DNA from: Bordetella sp. LUAb4
GTDB taxonomy: Bacteria; Pseudomonadota; Gammaproteobacteria; Burkholderiales; Burkholderiaceae_B
Direction of reading: 5' to 3'
DNA length: 64,000 nt
Assembly (NCBI RefSeq): GCF_021325795.1
Contig: NZ_JAHPZX010000010.1
Span: 144,258 to 208,257 of the forward strand
The notes under the pieces are model-generated. The model was given only the letters and a program-made list of their open reading frames with translations. It was not told the DNA's origin and did not search any database. The translations under genes were made by a program, and so were the position numbers. Of this stretch, positions 45,389 through 54,840 are shown piece after piece (position 1 is the first letter of the stretch; each line of letters opens with the position of its first letter).

Positions 45389-47143
45389 ATGCCTGGTCCC
45401 CTGCGCGGCCCTTTGCCGGATCAAGAGTTCGCCCGCGAGTGCGCGGCGATAGATCATCTGCTGCCGGGGCGGACCACCAACGCGTATCTGAAAGCCGCGC
45501 GCGCCACCGTGGGGCAGCGTCTGGTCACCTTGCATGGCGGCAAGCAATTCAAGGTACGGCCGGACTGGCACGGGGCCAATAAACTGGGCCGCACGCAGCA
45601 ACGTTCGCTGCACATGCATGCTTTCATTGGCGACCTGGTCGCGGCGCAAGCGGTAAGGCCAACGGAACCCAACTGGCTGGATACCGCGCTGACGCTGGTC
45701 GAGGACTGGTGCCGGCGCTTTCAATATCCCCGCGATGCGCGCGGCATGGCGTTCCACGATGAAACTTCCGCCCGCCGGCTGAGTTACTGGCTACGGCTCT
45801 ATGTCAGCTTGCGCCAGGAAGGGCGTGCCGTCGACGCGGCGGCGCAATGGGCAAGGGTGGAGTCGCTGGTGGACCTGCTTGGCCAGGATGAGATGTATGG
45901 CGGGAACAACAATCATGGGATGTTCCAGAACCTGGCCTTGCTTTATTACTGCAGGCTCGCCACCGGCGTCGACGATGTAAAGGACAGGAGCCTGGCGCGC
46001 CTGCAGGATTATTTCGAGAGTGCCGTGAGCACCGACGGCGTGCACAAGGAACACTCGCCTGCTTACCATTACCTGATCGCTGACAATATCGAGCGGCATC
46101 TGGCGTTGATAGAGAGCATGGACGCCCTTTGCGGGGAGCGGCTCCGCAAGCTGCTGCGCGGGATGCGGCGCTACGGCTTGAACATCATTGCACCGGATGG
46201 CACGTATCCGCCGCTGGGCGATACCTCGCCCGTGGCTATTGAACCGGCCAAGCACAACAAGCTGTTCGGCTACGGCGATAACGAGCCCGACCGCAGCGCG
46301 GTGTTTTTCGATGGCGGTTATGCCATTCTGCGTGACGATCCGGGCAGGGGGGCGGCGCAGACATTCGCCGTCTTGTGCGCCAGCCATCACGGCGCTTATC
46401 ACAAGCATCAGGATGACCTGTCCCTGCTGCTCTATGCGGACGGCTGGATCATCTATGAAAGCGGGCCATACGGATACGACTACAAGCATCCCATGTCCGT
46501 CCACGGTTATTCGTCCGCCAGCCATAGTTCGCTTTACCTGCCGAATACCAAGCCCAGCAATGAGCCCGGTCTGGTCAGTATCGATCTGGTGAGCGAGCTG
46601 CCATCGACCAGCGTGGTAAGCGCCGCCAACCTGCGCTATCCGGGTGTCGTGCATCGACGCACGCTGACGTTGCGGCGTGAACGCAACCAGGTCGAGGTGG
46701 AGGACAGCGTGACTGCCAACGACGCGCTGACGATGTCTCTATTGTGGCAGTTGGCGCCCGGCATCGTGCCCAGCCTGAACGAACGCAAGGTTCAACTGCG
46801 GCGTGATGGCCGCGTGGTGGCCGAAATCGCCGTCGAATCCGATGCCCTGGTCGAACTGGCCTTGGGGCATGGCGACAAGGGTCCCAAGGGTTATGTGTTC
46901 CCGGAAATGGGCAAGAAGCTGGAAACATCGGTGCTGCGCATCGACACGCGGGGCGAGGCGATGACCTGGAACTGCACGACCGTGTTTTCCTTGCCCGAGT
47001 ACCGCGCGGGGCGGTCGCCGTCGGCGTTCACGCGTGCTTTTGCTTCTGTCCTGGCTGTCTGCGATACGCCCGGCGATACGCCAGCGACGGGGAGTGATCA
47101 GGACAGTGAATACGAAGTGCAAACGCCGGCGCTCGGCACGTGA
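45389..47143 (+). CDS. Heparinase II/III-like polysaccharide lyase
   Basis: This protein of about 584 residues has an alpha/alpha-toroid N-terminal half and a heparinase II/III beta-sandwich C-terminal half. Probable catalytic and metal residues are in YGGNNNHGMFQNLALLYY, KEHSPAYHYLI and SHHGAYHKHQDDLSLLLYADG. Such enzymes cleave uronic-acid polymers by beta-elimination. No signal peptide is visible, so it may act in the cytoplasm on imported oligomers. ATG 45389 has GGAG at 6 bp; an in-frame ATG at 45329 without a ribosome site and with lower-GC codons is the alternative. Its stop is one base from that of the convergent Bug gene. A link to capsule recycling is possible but unproven. Confidence 0.85.
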   Translation: MPGPLRGPLPDQEFARECAAIDHLLPGRTTNAYLKAARATVGQRLVTLHGGKQFKVRPDWHGANKLGRTQQRSLHMHAFIGDLVAAQAVRPTEPNWLDTALTLVEDWCRRFQYPRDARGMAFHDETSARRLSYWLRLYVSLRQEGRAVDAAAQWARVESLVDLLGQDEMYGGNNNHGMFQNLALLYYCRLATGVDDVKDRSLARLQDYFESAVSTDGVHKEHSPAYHYLIADNIERHLALIESMDALCGERLRKLLRGMRRYGLNIIAPDGTYPPLGDTSPVAIEPAKHNKLFGYGDNEPDRSAVFFDGGYAILRDDPGRGAAQTFAVLCASHHGAYHKHQDDLSLLLYADGWIIYESGPYGYDYKHPMSVHGYSSASHSSLYLPNTKPSNEPGLVSIDLVSELPSTSVVSAANLRYPGVVHRRTLTLRRERNQVEVEDSVTANDALTMSLLWQLAPGIVPSLNERKVQLRRDGRVVAEIAVESDALVELALGHGDKGPKGYVFPEMGKKLETSVLRIDTRGEAMTWNCTTVFSLPEYRAGRSPSAFTRAFASVLAVCDTPGDTPATGSDQDSEYEVQTPALGT

Positions 47144-47144
47144 G

Positions 47145-48146
47145 TCAATGCGCCGACACGCCGCCTATCTTCTTGATCAGGGCCGCCCATTTGGCTACGT
47201 CCTCCCGTAGATAAGCGTTGTAGTGGTCGGGATCATCCGCCACGACCGTCCCGCCCTGCTGCAGGATCTTTTCCTCGAATGCCTTGTCGGCGGCGGCCTG
47301 CTTGATGACGGCGTACAGCTTGTCGACGATGGGACGCGGTGTGCCTGCCGGCGCCAGCAGGCCGAACATGGTGCCGATCTCGATGTCCAAACCCTGCTCG
47401 GCGAAGGTCGGCACGTCAGGCAGGACGGGCAGCCTGTCCTTGCTGGCCACGCCCAGGGCCTTCATCTGGCCCGCCGACAACATGCCCTGTGCCGATATGT
47501 AGGTGGTAAAGGTCATCTGCACCTGCCCCGACAGCACATCCGTCAGCGCTGGCGCCGCGCCCGTGTAGGGAATGTGCGTGATATCCAGCTTGGTCACCTG
47601 CTTGAACATCTCGCCTGCAAGGTGCGGCGCGCCACCGGCACCGCTGCTGGAAAAATTGAGTTCACCGGGATGTTTCTTGCCGTAGGCGATCAGCCCCGCC
47701 AGGCTGTCGCCGGCGAAGCCGGCCTTGGTCACCAGCATCATGGGCGCGAACGCCACCATGGTGATACCGGTGAAGTTCTTGATGGGATCGTAGGGTGTCT
47801 GGGGGATGACGGCAGGATTCAGCGTCAGGTTGGTGCTGGTGAACAGCAGCGTATAGCCGTCAGGCGCGGCGCGGGCGACCAGTTCCGCGCCGATATTGCC
47901 ACTGGCGCCCGCCCGGTTGTCGACGATCACGGGCTGCTTGAGCGCCCTGGTCAGGCGTTCAGCCGTCGTGCGGGCCAGGATGTCCGTACTGCCGCCCGGC
48001 GCCCAGGGCACCACCAGCCTGATAGGCCTGGAGGGATAGTCGGTAGCCGCCAGGCTGGTCCGTGGCCCGGCAATCCCCCCTATGGCCGAGGCCAACGCCA
48101 CGACCATGGCGTAGGCATGAGCGGCGTGGCGCAAGCGCTGATTCAT
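47145..48146 (-). CDS. Bug-family (TctC-like) solute receptor
   Basis: This 333-residue periplasmic receptor has a signal peptide ending near SLAA and the family motifs IRLVVPWAPGGSTDILARTTAERL, VIVDNRAGASGNIGAELVARAAPDGYTLLFTS, followed by the typical NPAVIPQTPYDPIKNFTGIT segment. It is a single gene, convergent with the heparinase-like gene and divergent from another Bug gene at 48384, so two receptors share a 237-bp promoter interval. The ligand is unknown. Confidence 0.93.
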   Translation of the reverse strand: MNQRLRHAAHAYAMVVALASAIGGIAGPRTSLAATDYPSRPIRLVVPWAPGGSTDILARTTAERLTRALKQPVIVDNRAGASGNIGAELVARAAPDGYTLLFTSTNLTLNPAVIPQTPYDPIKNFTGITMVAFAPMMLVTKAGFAGDSLAGLIAYGKKHPGELNFSSSGAGGAPHLAGEMFKQVTKLDITHIPYTGAAPALTDVLSGQVQMTFTTYISAQGMLSAGQMKALGVASKDRLPVLPDVPTFAEQGLDIEIGTMFGLLAPAGTPRPIVDKLYAVIKQAAADKAFEEKILQQGGTVVADDPDHYNAYLREDVAKWAALIKKIGGVSAH

Positions 48147-48383
48147 TTCTGTCTCCTGATCGCCCTGTTGTTATGGGGCGATTCTTGCGCGTGCGGATCA
48201 TGCGGGAAAAGCCATATGTGGCGAATGCGCGGTTCAACTATCTTGAAAATGGCGACTGGCCGGAGCATTCAAGATAAGTGAATCGCCCCTTCGTCTTCTT
48301 CCCGTTCTCCGATGGGCGATGGGCAGGCAGAATGGCTCGCAAACACAATACAAAACCAGCCATACAACGGGAGACGACACGTG

Positions 48384-49352
48384 ATGCATTTGAAGCTTTT
48401 GCTCGCCGGCAGCCTGCTGGCCGCCCTGGGAGTCGCCGGCGCGGCCCAGGGCGCTTACCCGGACAGGCCGATACGCCTGATCGTGGGGTTTCCTCCAGGA
48501 GGCGCTTCGGACGTGGCGGCGCGTGCCATCGCCGCCAAGATGGGCGCATTGCTGGGCCAGGCTATCGTGGTCGAGAACAAGGGCGGCGCCGCCAGCAACA
48601 TTGGCTCCGATTATGTGGCCAAGGCGGCGCCCGACGGCTATACCGTGTTGTTCGGCACGATCTCGCTGGCGGTCAACCCCAGCCTGTATCCCAAGCTCAG
48701 CTACGACCCCTTGAAAGACCTGGCGCCGGTCGCGCAGGTGGCGTCCACGCCTTTCCTGGTGGTGGTCAACCCGAACACCCCCTACCACTCGGTGGCGGAG
48801 CTGATCGCCGCGGCCAAGAAGCCGTCCGATAAGCCTATCTACTTCGCCAGCGCCGGCAATGGCTCCGGCGCTCATCTGTTCGCCGAGCTGTTCAACAGCC
48901 AGGCCGGCGTCAAGATGCAGCACGTGCCCTACCGTGGCGCGGCACCGGCGATGTCGGATGTATTGGGCGGCCAGGTGCCCCTGGCTTTCGACAACATCGT
49001 CACCACGCTGCCTCTGGTCAAGAGCGGCAAGCTGCGTGCGTTGGCGGTCACCACCAAGACGCGCTCACGCGCGGCCCCCGATATTCCCACCGTGGCCGAG
49101 GCCGGTGTGCCCGGCTATGACGCGACCGCGTGGTTCGGCCTGTTCGCGCCCGCCGGCACGCCCGCCGCGGTCGTCCAGAAACTTAGCGAGACCGCCGCCC
49201 AGGCCACGCAGGCACCGGAGGTGCGTGCCGCCCTGGAAGCCGTCGGTTGCGATCCCATGGGCACCAGCCCCAAGGAATTCGACACGTTCTTCAAGGCGGA
49301 AATTAAGAAGTGGGCCAAGGTCGTCGACGAGGCCCACGTCCGCGTGGATTGA
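48384..49352 (+). CDS. Bug-family (TctC-like) solute receptor
   Basis: This 322-residue receptor with a compact signal peptide (LLLAGSLLAALGVAGAAQGA) has the motifs IRLIVGFPPGGASDVAARAIA, VVENKGGAASNIGSDYVAKAAPDGYTVLFG. The start is ATG 48384, or the directly preceding GTG 48381, both served by GGGAG. It precedes a racemase-like gene by 28 bp and is probably co-transcribed with it, suggesting uptake of that protein's substrate (inference). Confidence 0.92.
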   Translation: MHLKLLLAGSLLAALGVAGAAQGAYPDRPIRLIVGFPPGGASDVAARAIAAKMGALLGQAIVVENKGGAASNIGSDYVAKAAPDGYTVLFGTISLAVNPSLYPKLSYDPLKDLAPVAQVASTPFLVVVNPNTPYHSVAELIAAAKKPSDKPIYFASAGNGSGAHLFAELFNSQAGVKMQHVPYRGAAPAMSDVLGGQVPLAFDNIVTTLPLVKSGKLRALAVTTKTRSRAAPDIPTVAEAGVPGYDATAWFGLFAPAGTPAAVVQKLSETAAQATQAPEVRAALEAVGCDPMGTSPKEFDTFFKAEIKKWAKVVDEAHVRVD

Positions 49353-49380
49353 TCACCAACCCGTTCAACAGTGATGTGAT

Positions 49381-50190
49381 ATGAAAATCTGGCATCAAAG
49401 CTTCACCGTACTCACCGACCTCGGGCCCTACAGCGATGCGCTGAAGCGGCATTTCGCCAAGGTGGCGCGACCCGATACGCAGATCGACATGCATGGCATG
49501 CAGGTCGGCACGTACCGCAGCAACTATCCAGGCAATGACATCCGCCATGTGGCCTTCCAGTACGTACACGGCCTGCAGTTCATGGCGGCTGCCGTGCAGG
49601 CGCAGGAGCAGGGCTATGACGTGTATTCGCTGAGTACCTTGCCGGAACCGGCGCTGCGCGAGATCCGCAGCATGGTGGACATTCCCGTGGTGGGGTATGG
49701 CGAGTCGGCCATGCTGACCGCTTGCATGTTGGGCCGCAAATTCGGGGTGCTGATGTTCATCGACGACATGAACGAACTGATCGCCGAGAACGCCCGCAAC
49801 CATGGCCTGGCGTCACGTTTCGCCGGTGCCATGCCGGTGGGCTTCACCTTCAACGATGTACTCAAGGGGTTCAGCGATCCCACCGAGCTGATCGGGCGCT
49901 TCCAGGCCGCGGCACGCAAGCTGATCGCGCAAGGCGCCGATGTCATCATTCCAGGCGAAGCGCCGCTGAACATATTGCTGGCGCAAAACGGCGTGGTGGA
50001 AGTGGACGGCGTGCCTGTCCTGGATTCGCTGGCTGCCTGGGTCAAGCAGGCTGAAACCATGCATGACCTGCGTACGCTGTGCGGCATCAAGACCAGCCGC
50101 AAAGGCTATTACCACAAGCCGCCGGAAGCCGACCGCGTCAGTGAGGTTTTTTCTTTCTACGGTCTGGACCAATGGCAACCATCGTCGTGA
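49381..50190 (+). CDS. Asp/Glu/hydantoin racemase superfamily protein lacking both canonical cysteines
   Basis: This 269-residue cytoplasmic protein has the Asp/Glu racemase fold. The two positions that carry catalytic cysteines in hydantoin and glutamate racemases read STLPEP (about residue 85) and IIPGEAPLN (about 198), so neither cysteine is present and the second is Glu. A standard two-base racemase mechanism is therefore unlikely; a lyase, decarboxylase or isomerase role should be considered. Its N-terminus MKIWHQSFTVL is nearly the same as that of the paralog at 55551. The 3' end overlaps the convergent LysR gene by 53 bp. Confidence 0.85.
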   Translation: MKIWHQSFTVLTDLGPYSDALKRHFAKVARPDTQIDMHGMQVGTYRSNYPGNDIRHVAFQYVHGLQFMAAAVQAQEQGYDVYSLSTLPEPALREIRSMVDIPVVGYGESAMLTACMLGRKFGVLMFIDDMNELIAENARNHGLASRFAGAMPVGFTFNDVLKGFSDPTELIGRFQAAARKLIAQGADVIIPGEAPLNILLAQNGVVEVDGVPVLDSLAAWVKQAETMHDLRTLCGIKTSRKGYYHKPPEADRVSEVFSFYGLDQWQPSS

Positions 50191-51091
50191 CGCTGGGACG
50201 GCGCCGCGCGTCGAAGATTTCCAGCAGAAAGTCGATGAAGGCGCGCACCTTTGGTGCCGCGAAACGTGATTTGACGGTGACGGCGTGGAAGGTGCGCTTG
50301 CTGGTCTGCCAGTCCGGGAATAGTTCGACCAACTCGCCCCGCTTGATGAGGTCGCTGACGAAGACGTCAAGCACGTAGATCAGGCCGACGTTCTGCAAGG
50401 CGGCCTGGATCAAGGCGGCCGTATTGTTGAAGCTGAGCGGGCCGCACGGGTTCACCACCACATCGTTGCCGTCCTTGGAGAAGCGCCAGGGATTGGGCGT
50501 GTGGTGGCCTTCGGCGAACAGGCCCAGGCAGCGGGTGGGTTCCAGATCGGCCGGCGTGGCCGCCCGCATGGCACCTACCGTTTCCGGTGTGCCGCATACG
50601 ATGTATTGCGCTTCATAGATGGGCCGGCCCACCAGGTCGGCGTCCTCCACGCGGTCCATGCGAATGGCCACATCGGTGGCCCGCTCGATCAGGTTGTGGG
50701 TGTCGTTGGTCAGCGCGACGGAAACGGCCAGGCCCGGATGGCGTCGGGTCAGCTCGACCAGCGCGGGACACAGCAAATTGTGGCCGATGGCAAACGGGGC
50801 TTCCACGCGCAGCGTGCCGGCCACGTCGCTGCCTTGCCGCTTGACGTCGTTCTCCGCGCGCGCGACGTTGCGCAGGATCTCCTGGCAATGCGGCAGGAAG
50901 ATTCGCCCTTCCTCCGTCAGATGCAGGTGGCGCGAATTGCGCTGTATCAAGGTCGTGCCCAGATGCGCCTCGAGGTTGCGCAGGCTGGTGGTCACGGTGG
51001 CGTTGGCAAGGTCCAGTGACTCGGCCGCGCGCGAGAGGCTGCCGCATTCCATCACCCGCACGAATACCTGCATGGCCCAGAGCTTGTCCAT
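50138..51091 (-). CDS. LysR family transcriptional regulator
   Basis: This is a 317-residue LysR regulator of the CrgA/DhcR-like group. The helix-turn-helix covers about residues 1-60 (MDKLWAMQVFVRVMECGSLSRAAESLDLANATVTTSLRNLEAHLG) and the effector domain begins near GTLRVEAPFAIG. It is divergent from the flavoprotein-PrpD-SDR-isochorismatase-racemase unit starting at 51226 and is its likely regulator. Its basic C-terminal tail (GPDRRKKKPH) extends over the 3' end of the convergent racemase-like gene. Confidence 0.93.
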   Translation of the reverse strand: MDKLWAMQVFVRVMECGSLSRAAESLDLANATVTTSLRNLEAHLGTTLIQRNSRHLHLTEEGRIFLPHCQEILRNVARAENDVKRQGSDVAGTLRVEAPFAIGHNLLCPALVELTRRHPGLAVSVALTNDTHNLIERATDVAIRMDRVEDADLVGRPIYEAQYIVCGTPETVGAMRAATPADLEPTRCLGLFAEGHHTPNPWRFSKDGNDVVVNPCGPLSFNNTAALIQAALQNVGLIYVLDVFVSDLIKRGELVELFPDWQTSKRTFHAVTVKSRFAAPKVRAFIDFLLEIFDARRRPSVTTMVAIGPDRRKKKPH

Positions 51092-51225
51092 GTGTCTCCT
51101 TTCGTTTTTTTTTAATCATGCATTAGCCGGCGGGGGCTAACACGCAGGCATTGCAGCGCCCTAATCTGTCGAGTGTAGCGCCGATGCATACGGCGCAGAT
51201 GCCTATTTCACCAAGGATGGAGAGC

Positions 51226-52674
51226 ATGGAACGTACATTCGATGTCGTGGTTGCCGGTTGCGGCGTGGCGGGTTTGTCGGCGGCGGTGGCGGCGGCCGAG
51301 CGTGGCCTGGCGGTCGCCGTGCTGGAGCGCGCGAGCCGCGCCGAGCGCGGTGGCCAGAGCCGCTACACGGAAGCTTATCTGCGCATGAAGGCGATCGATC
51401 AGGTGTCCGACGATTTCGAAGAGCATCTGGCGGAGAACGCCGGTGTCTATATGGACCCCGACTTCGCGGCCGAGATGGAGCAGGCGCGCGAGTCCTGGTC
51501 GCATGCCGCGCGCACGTTGTCGGTGCTGGATCCGGAATTGATCAGTTGCTTCGCTGATCATGTACCGCCAACCATCGCGTGGCTGCAAGGCATGGGCGTG
51601 AAGTTCGACTTCCTGCCCACGCAGTTCCTGACCAAGACGCAGCCTCGCCTGCTGCCTGTCGGCGGTGGCGAAGCCTTGGTTGAAGCGCTGGCGGCCAAGG
51701 CTGAAAGCCTGGGCGTGACCTTCCTGTACCACACTACCGCGCGCCGCTTGCTGGTCGACGAAGACGGCGCGGTGCAGGGCCTGCTCGCGCACCACGCCCA
51801 GGACGGCGGCGTGCGCCTGAAGGGCGCGGTGGTGCTCGCTTGCGGCGGCTTCGAGGGCAACTCGGCGCTGATGGCCAAGTATATGGGTCCACGCTCGGTG
51901 TACCTGCGGCCGGTGTGCAAAGGCGGCTACTTCAATCGTGGCGAAGGTATCGAGATGGCGTTCGAGGCCGGCGCGGCGCCCAGTGGCGAATTCGGCAGCT
52001 ATCACGCCGAGCCGGTGGACCCGCGCTCGGGCGTGTCGGAACCGTCGATCTTCATCTTCCCGTATGGCGTGTTGGTCAACAAGGCAGGCCAGCGCTTCAC
52101 CGATGAAGCGCCCGGCACGGTGGACGCCTATTACGAGCGTGTCACCCGCCGCATCTACGAGCAGGAACAAGGCATCGCGTATGTGATCCTGGACCAGCGC
52201 GTAAAGGATGTGCCCAACTACCGGCTTGCCATCCGTACCGATCAGCCCGCCATCGAGGCCGACACCCTGACCGCGCTGGCTGCCAGCATCGGCCTGCCCG
52301 CCGGCACGCTGGAGGCCACCGTGGAACGCTACAACGCCGCGTGCCCGGCCGAGGCCGGCTTCAAGCCCCTGGAACTGGACGGCCTGGCCACGCAGGGACT
52401 GGCACCCGTCAAGTCCAACTGGTCGCGCCGCATCGAGCAAGGTCCGTTCATCGCCTATCCCATCATTTCGTCGAACGTGTTCACCTTTGGTGGCCTGAAG
52501 ATCAATCCATCCGGACAGGTGCTGGACACCGACGGCAACCCGATGAAAAACCTTTACGCGGCCGGCGAAATCGTGGGCACCTACTACACCAACTACACCG
52601 GCGCCACCTCGGTACTCAAGGGATTGGTGTTCGGCCGCCGGTCGGCTCAACACATCGCGGACACTCGCCAGTAG
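51226..52674 (+). CDS. Fumarate reductase/succinate dehydrogenase-type flavoprotein (tricarballylate dehydrogenase-like)
   Basis: This 482-residue FAD protein starts with VVVAGCGVAGLSAAVAAAERG and continues with ERASRAERGGQSRYTEAYLRM, ACGGFEGN, the GVLVNKAGQRFTDEAPG stretch and the C-terminal NLYAAGEIVGTYYTNYTGATSVLKGLVFGR flavin-binding end, as in TcuA and 3-ketosteroid-dehydrogenase-like enzymes. It should introduce or reduce a C=C bond next to a carboxylate or ketone. ATG 51226 has AAGGA at 8 bp; ATG 51217 is an alternative. It opens a five-gene rightward unit under the divergent LysR gene. Soluble, with no export signal. Confidence 0.88.
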   Translation: MERTFDVVVAGCGVAGLSAAVAAAERGLAVAVLERASRAERGGQSRYTEAYLRMKAIDQVSDDFEEHLAENAGVYMDPDFAAEMEQARESWSHAARTLSVLDPELISCFADHVPPTIAWLQGMGVKFDFLPTQFLTKTQPRLLPVGGGEALVEALAAKAESLGVTFLYHTTARRLLVDEDGAVQGLLAHHAQDGGVRLKGAVVLACGGFEGNSALMAKYMGPRSVYLRPVCKGGYFNRGEGIEMAFEAGAAPSGEFGSYHAEPVDPRSGVSEPSIFIFPYGVLVNKAGQRFTDEAPGTVDAYYERVTRRIYEQEQGIAYVILDQRVKDVPNYRLAIRTDQPAIEADTLTALAASIGLPAGTLEATVERYNAACPAEAGFKPLELDGLATQGLAPVKSNWSRRIEQGPFIAYPIISSNVFTFGGLKINPSGQVLDTDGNPMKNLYAAGEIVGTYYTNYTGATSVLKGLVFGRRSAQHIADTRQ

Positions 52675-52683
52675 AGGCGCGCC

Positions 52684-54060
52684 ATGGCAGCGGACACCGT
52701 AACGCTAAGCACGGAACTGGCGCAGGCGTTGTTGCAGGCCCGCCATGCCGGGGTGCCCGCGGATATGCGCGGCAAGACCCTGCTGCACATCGCCGACTCC
52801 CTGGGCATCGCCCTGGCCGCGCGCGGCACCGACTTGAGCCGACAGGTCATCGCGGGTATGCAAAGCGGCCATGGCGCCGGCGAGTGTGGCCTCATCGGCG
52901 GTGGCCACGCCGCGCCGCTGGCGGCGGCATTCATCAATTCGGCCCTGATCCACATCCTCGATTACGACGACATCCACGACGTTGGGCGCCTGCATCCCAG
53001 TACGTGCGTGCTGCCGGCCGCCATGGCCGCTGCCGCCTTGGCAGGGGCCACGGATGACGAATTGGTCGACGCGGTGGTGCTGGGCAATGAACTCGTCTGC
53101 CGCCTGGGTGTGATCTGCGCGCCGCAGGGTGAAGGACCGGGCGCGGAGTGGTTTCTCACTCAGTTGTTCGGCTACCTGGGCGCTGGCATGGCGGCGGGCC
53201 TGCTGCTGGGGCTGGACCAGCGCCAGCTGGTTTCCACGCTGGGCCTCGCCTACATGCAATTGGCGGGCGGCAAGGAGGCCGGTTTCGGTACGGGTGCCAC
53301 GGCGCGCGGCCTTTATCCGGCCTTCGCGGCGCAAGGGGGCTTGCAGGCTGCGTTGCTGGCGCGTAGCGGCGTGACCGGACCCGCGGGGGCGCTGGACGGC
53401 GCCGCGGGTCTGTTTCGACTTTATCTTGCCGGTGCCCTGGCGTCGCGCCAGCGCGCCATGCTGCTCGATTTTTCGCGGTGGCACGCGCGCCAGTTGGACC
53501 TCAAGCCTTGGCCCAGTTGCCGCTTGTCGCACCCTTACATCGCGGTGGCGATGGCGGCCCGCGCGACGTGCCTGGCACATCCCGCCGCGCGGATACGCGT
53601 CGCGGTGAACCCGTCGTCCGGCCGTCTTTGCCGGCCGCTGGCCCAGCGGCGCCGCCCCGCCACGCTGCAAGACGCCAAGTACAGCATTCCCTTCATGACG
53701 GCGTACACCCTGGTCCATGGCGCGCCGACGCTGCAAGCGTTCTCGAGCCAAGTCCTGGCCGATGAAGACGTCTTGCGCATGGCCGCTCGCATCGAATTGG
53801 AAGATGGCCTGCCCGACAACCCTGGTCATCCGCCCGCCGTACTGACACTGCTGGATGGCACGAGCGTCCTGCGGCAAGCGCATTTCACGGAGCAAGACCT
53901 GCGTGTCGACGAGGTCCGTGCCCGCGATAAATTCGTGGACTGCTTGCGCTACGCCGAGCGCTCCGGCCAGGCCGGCGCCCTTTGGAACACTTTCATGGAA
54001 GGCCGCGTGCAAGCGGGCTTCGACATGGCTTACGAGGATGCGTCATATGTACAGCGTTGA
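52684..54060 (+). CDS. MmgE/PrpD family protein
   Basis: This 458-residue protein is of the 2-methylcitrate dehydratase (PrpD)/MmgE/cis-aconitate decarboxylase superfamily. Visible features are the helical start with KTLLHIADSLGIALAARG, the active-site DYDDIHDVGRLHPST motif and the LKPWPSCRLSHPYIAVAMA segment with KYSIPFMTAY. Members dehydrate or decarboxylate tri- and dicarboxylates, which fits an operon with a tricarballylate-type flavoprotein. It starts 9 bp after the flavoprotein stop, and its end overlaps the SDR gene by 14 bp. Confidence 0.9.
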   Translation: MAADTVTLSTELAQALLQARHAGVPADMRGKTLLHIADSLGIALAARGTDLSRQVIAGMQSGHGAGECGLIGGGHAAPLAAAFINSALIHILDYDDIHDVGRLHPSTCVLPAAMAAAALAGATDDELVDAVVLGNELVCRLGVICAPQGEGPGAEWFLTQLFGYLGAGMAAGLLLGLDQRQLVSTLGLAYMQLAGGKEAGFGTGATARGLYPAFAAQGGLQAALLARSGVTGPAGALDGAAGLFRLYLAGALASRQRAMLLDFSRWHARQLDLKPWPSCRLSHPYIAVAMAARATCLAHPAARIRVAVNPSSGRLCRPLAQRRRPATLQDAKYSIPFMTAYTLVHGAPTLQAFSSQVLADEDVLRMAARIELEDGLPDNPGHPPAVLTLLDGTSVLRQAHFTEQDLRVDEVRARDKFVDCLRYAERSGQAGALWNTFMEGRVQAGFDMAYEDASYVQR

Positions 54061-54802
54061 CCTTTTTTCCGGTCAGGTTGCCTTGGTCACCGGCGGCGCC
54101 GGCGGTATCGGGCGGGCCGTCAGCGTGGCGCTGGCCGCGCACGGCGCGCAAGTGGTCGCCGCCGATCGGGTGGCGTTCGAGCCATCCTGCGCCGGGGTCC
54201 AGAGCGTGCTCCTGGACGTCACGCGGCGCGATGATGTGGTGCGCTGCATGGACGATGCCGTGGCGCGCCTGGGGCGCCTGGACATCCTGGTGAACGTGGC
54301 CGGGATCGTCTCGCTGGGCAATGCGGAAAACCTGGCCGAGGCCGAGTGGGATCGTGTCATCGACATCAATCTCAAAGGGACTTTTCTCTGCTGCCAGACA
54401 GCCATCGGACACATGAAACGCGGGGGGGGCGGGCGCATCGTCAACCTTGGGTCGGTAATCGGCAAGAACGGCGGCAATCCGCGTCCCTGGCTGGACCCGC
54501 GCGAACAGGATCTGGCCAGCAACGTCGCCTATGGCGTATCCAAAGCCGGTGTGCACGCCATGACGGCCTTCCTGGCCAAGGAACTGGCAGCGGCCAATAT
54601 CACCGTGAACGCCGTGGCGCCCGGTCCCGTCGCATCGGCCATGACCACCCGTTTTCCGCAAACCCTGCGCGACCTGATTCCCGTGGGACGCATGGGCGCG
54701 GCCGATGAAGTCGCCGCGGCGGTGCTGTTCCTTGCCTCGCCACGATCCGGCTTCGTCACCGGCGAGATAATCGATGTCAATGGCGGCATCTGGTGCGACT
54801 AG
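54047..54802 (+). CDS. Short-chain dehydrogenase/reductase
   Basis: This 251-residue classical SDR has the cofactor motif TGGAGGIG (about 16-23), NVAG, the catalytic serine in NLGSVIG, YGVSK with the Tyr-x3-Lys pair, and the C-terminal ITVNAVAPGPVASAMT typical of FabG-like enzymes. It probably oxidises or reduces a hydroxy/oxo acid produced by the preceding enzymes (inference). ATG 54047 follows GAGG at 9 bp within the end of the PrpD-like gene; ATG 54038 is a less likely start. Confidence 0.92.
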   Translation: MYSVDLFSGQVALVTGGAGGIGRAVSVALAAHGAQVVAADRVAFEPSCAGVQSVLLDVTRRDDVVRCMDDAVARLGRLDILVNVAGIVSLGNAENLAEAEWDRVIDINLKGTFLCCQTAIGHMKRGGGGRIVNLGSVIGKNGGNPRPWLDPREQDLASNVAYGVSKAGVHAMTAFLAKELAAANITVNAVAPGPVASAMTTRFPQTLRDLIPVGRMGAADEVAAAVLFLASPRSGFVTGEIIDVNGGIWCD

Positions 54803-54840
54803 GCCGGCGCGGCCTCTGGGTTGACCGTTCCCGGCGTCCT

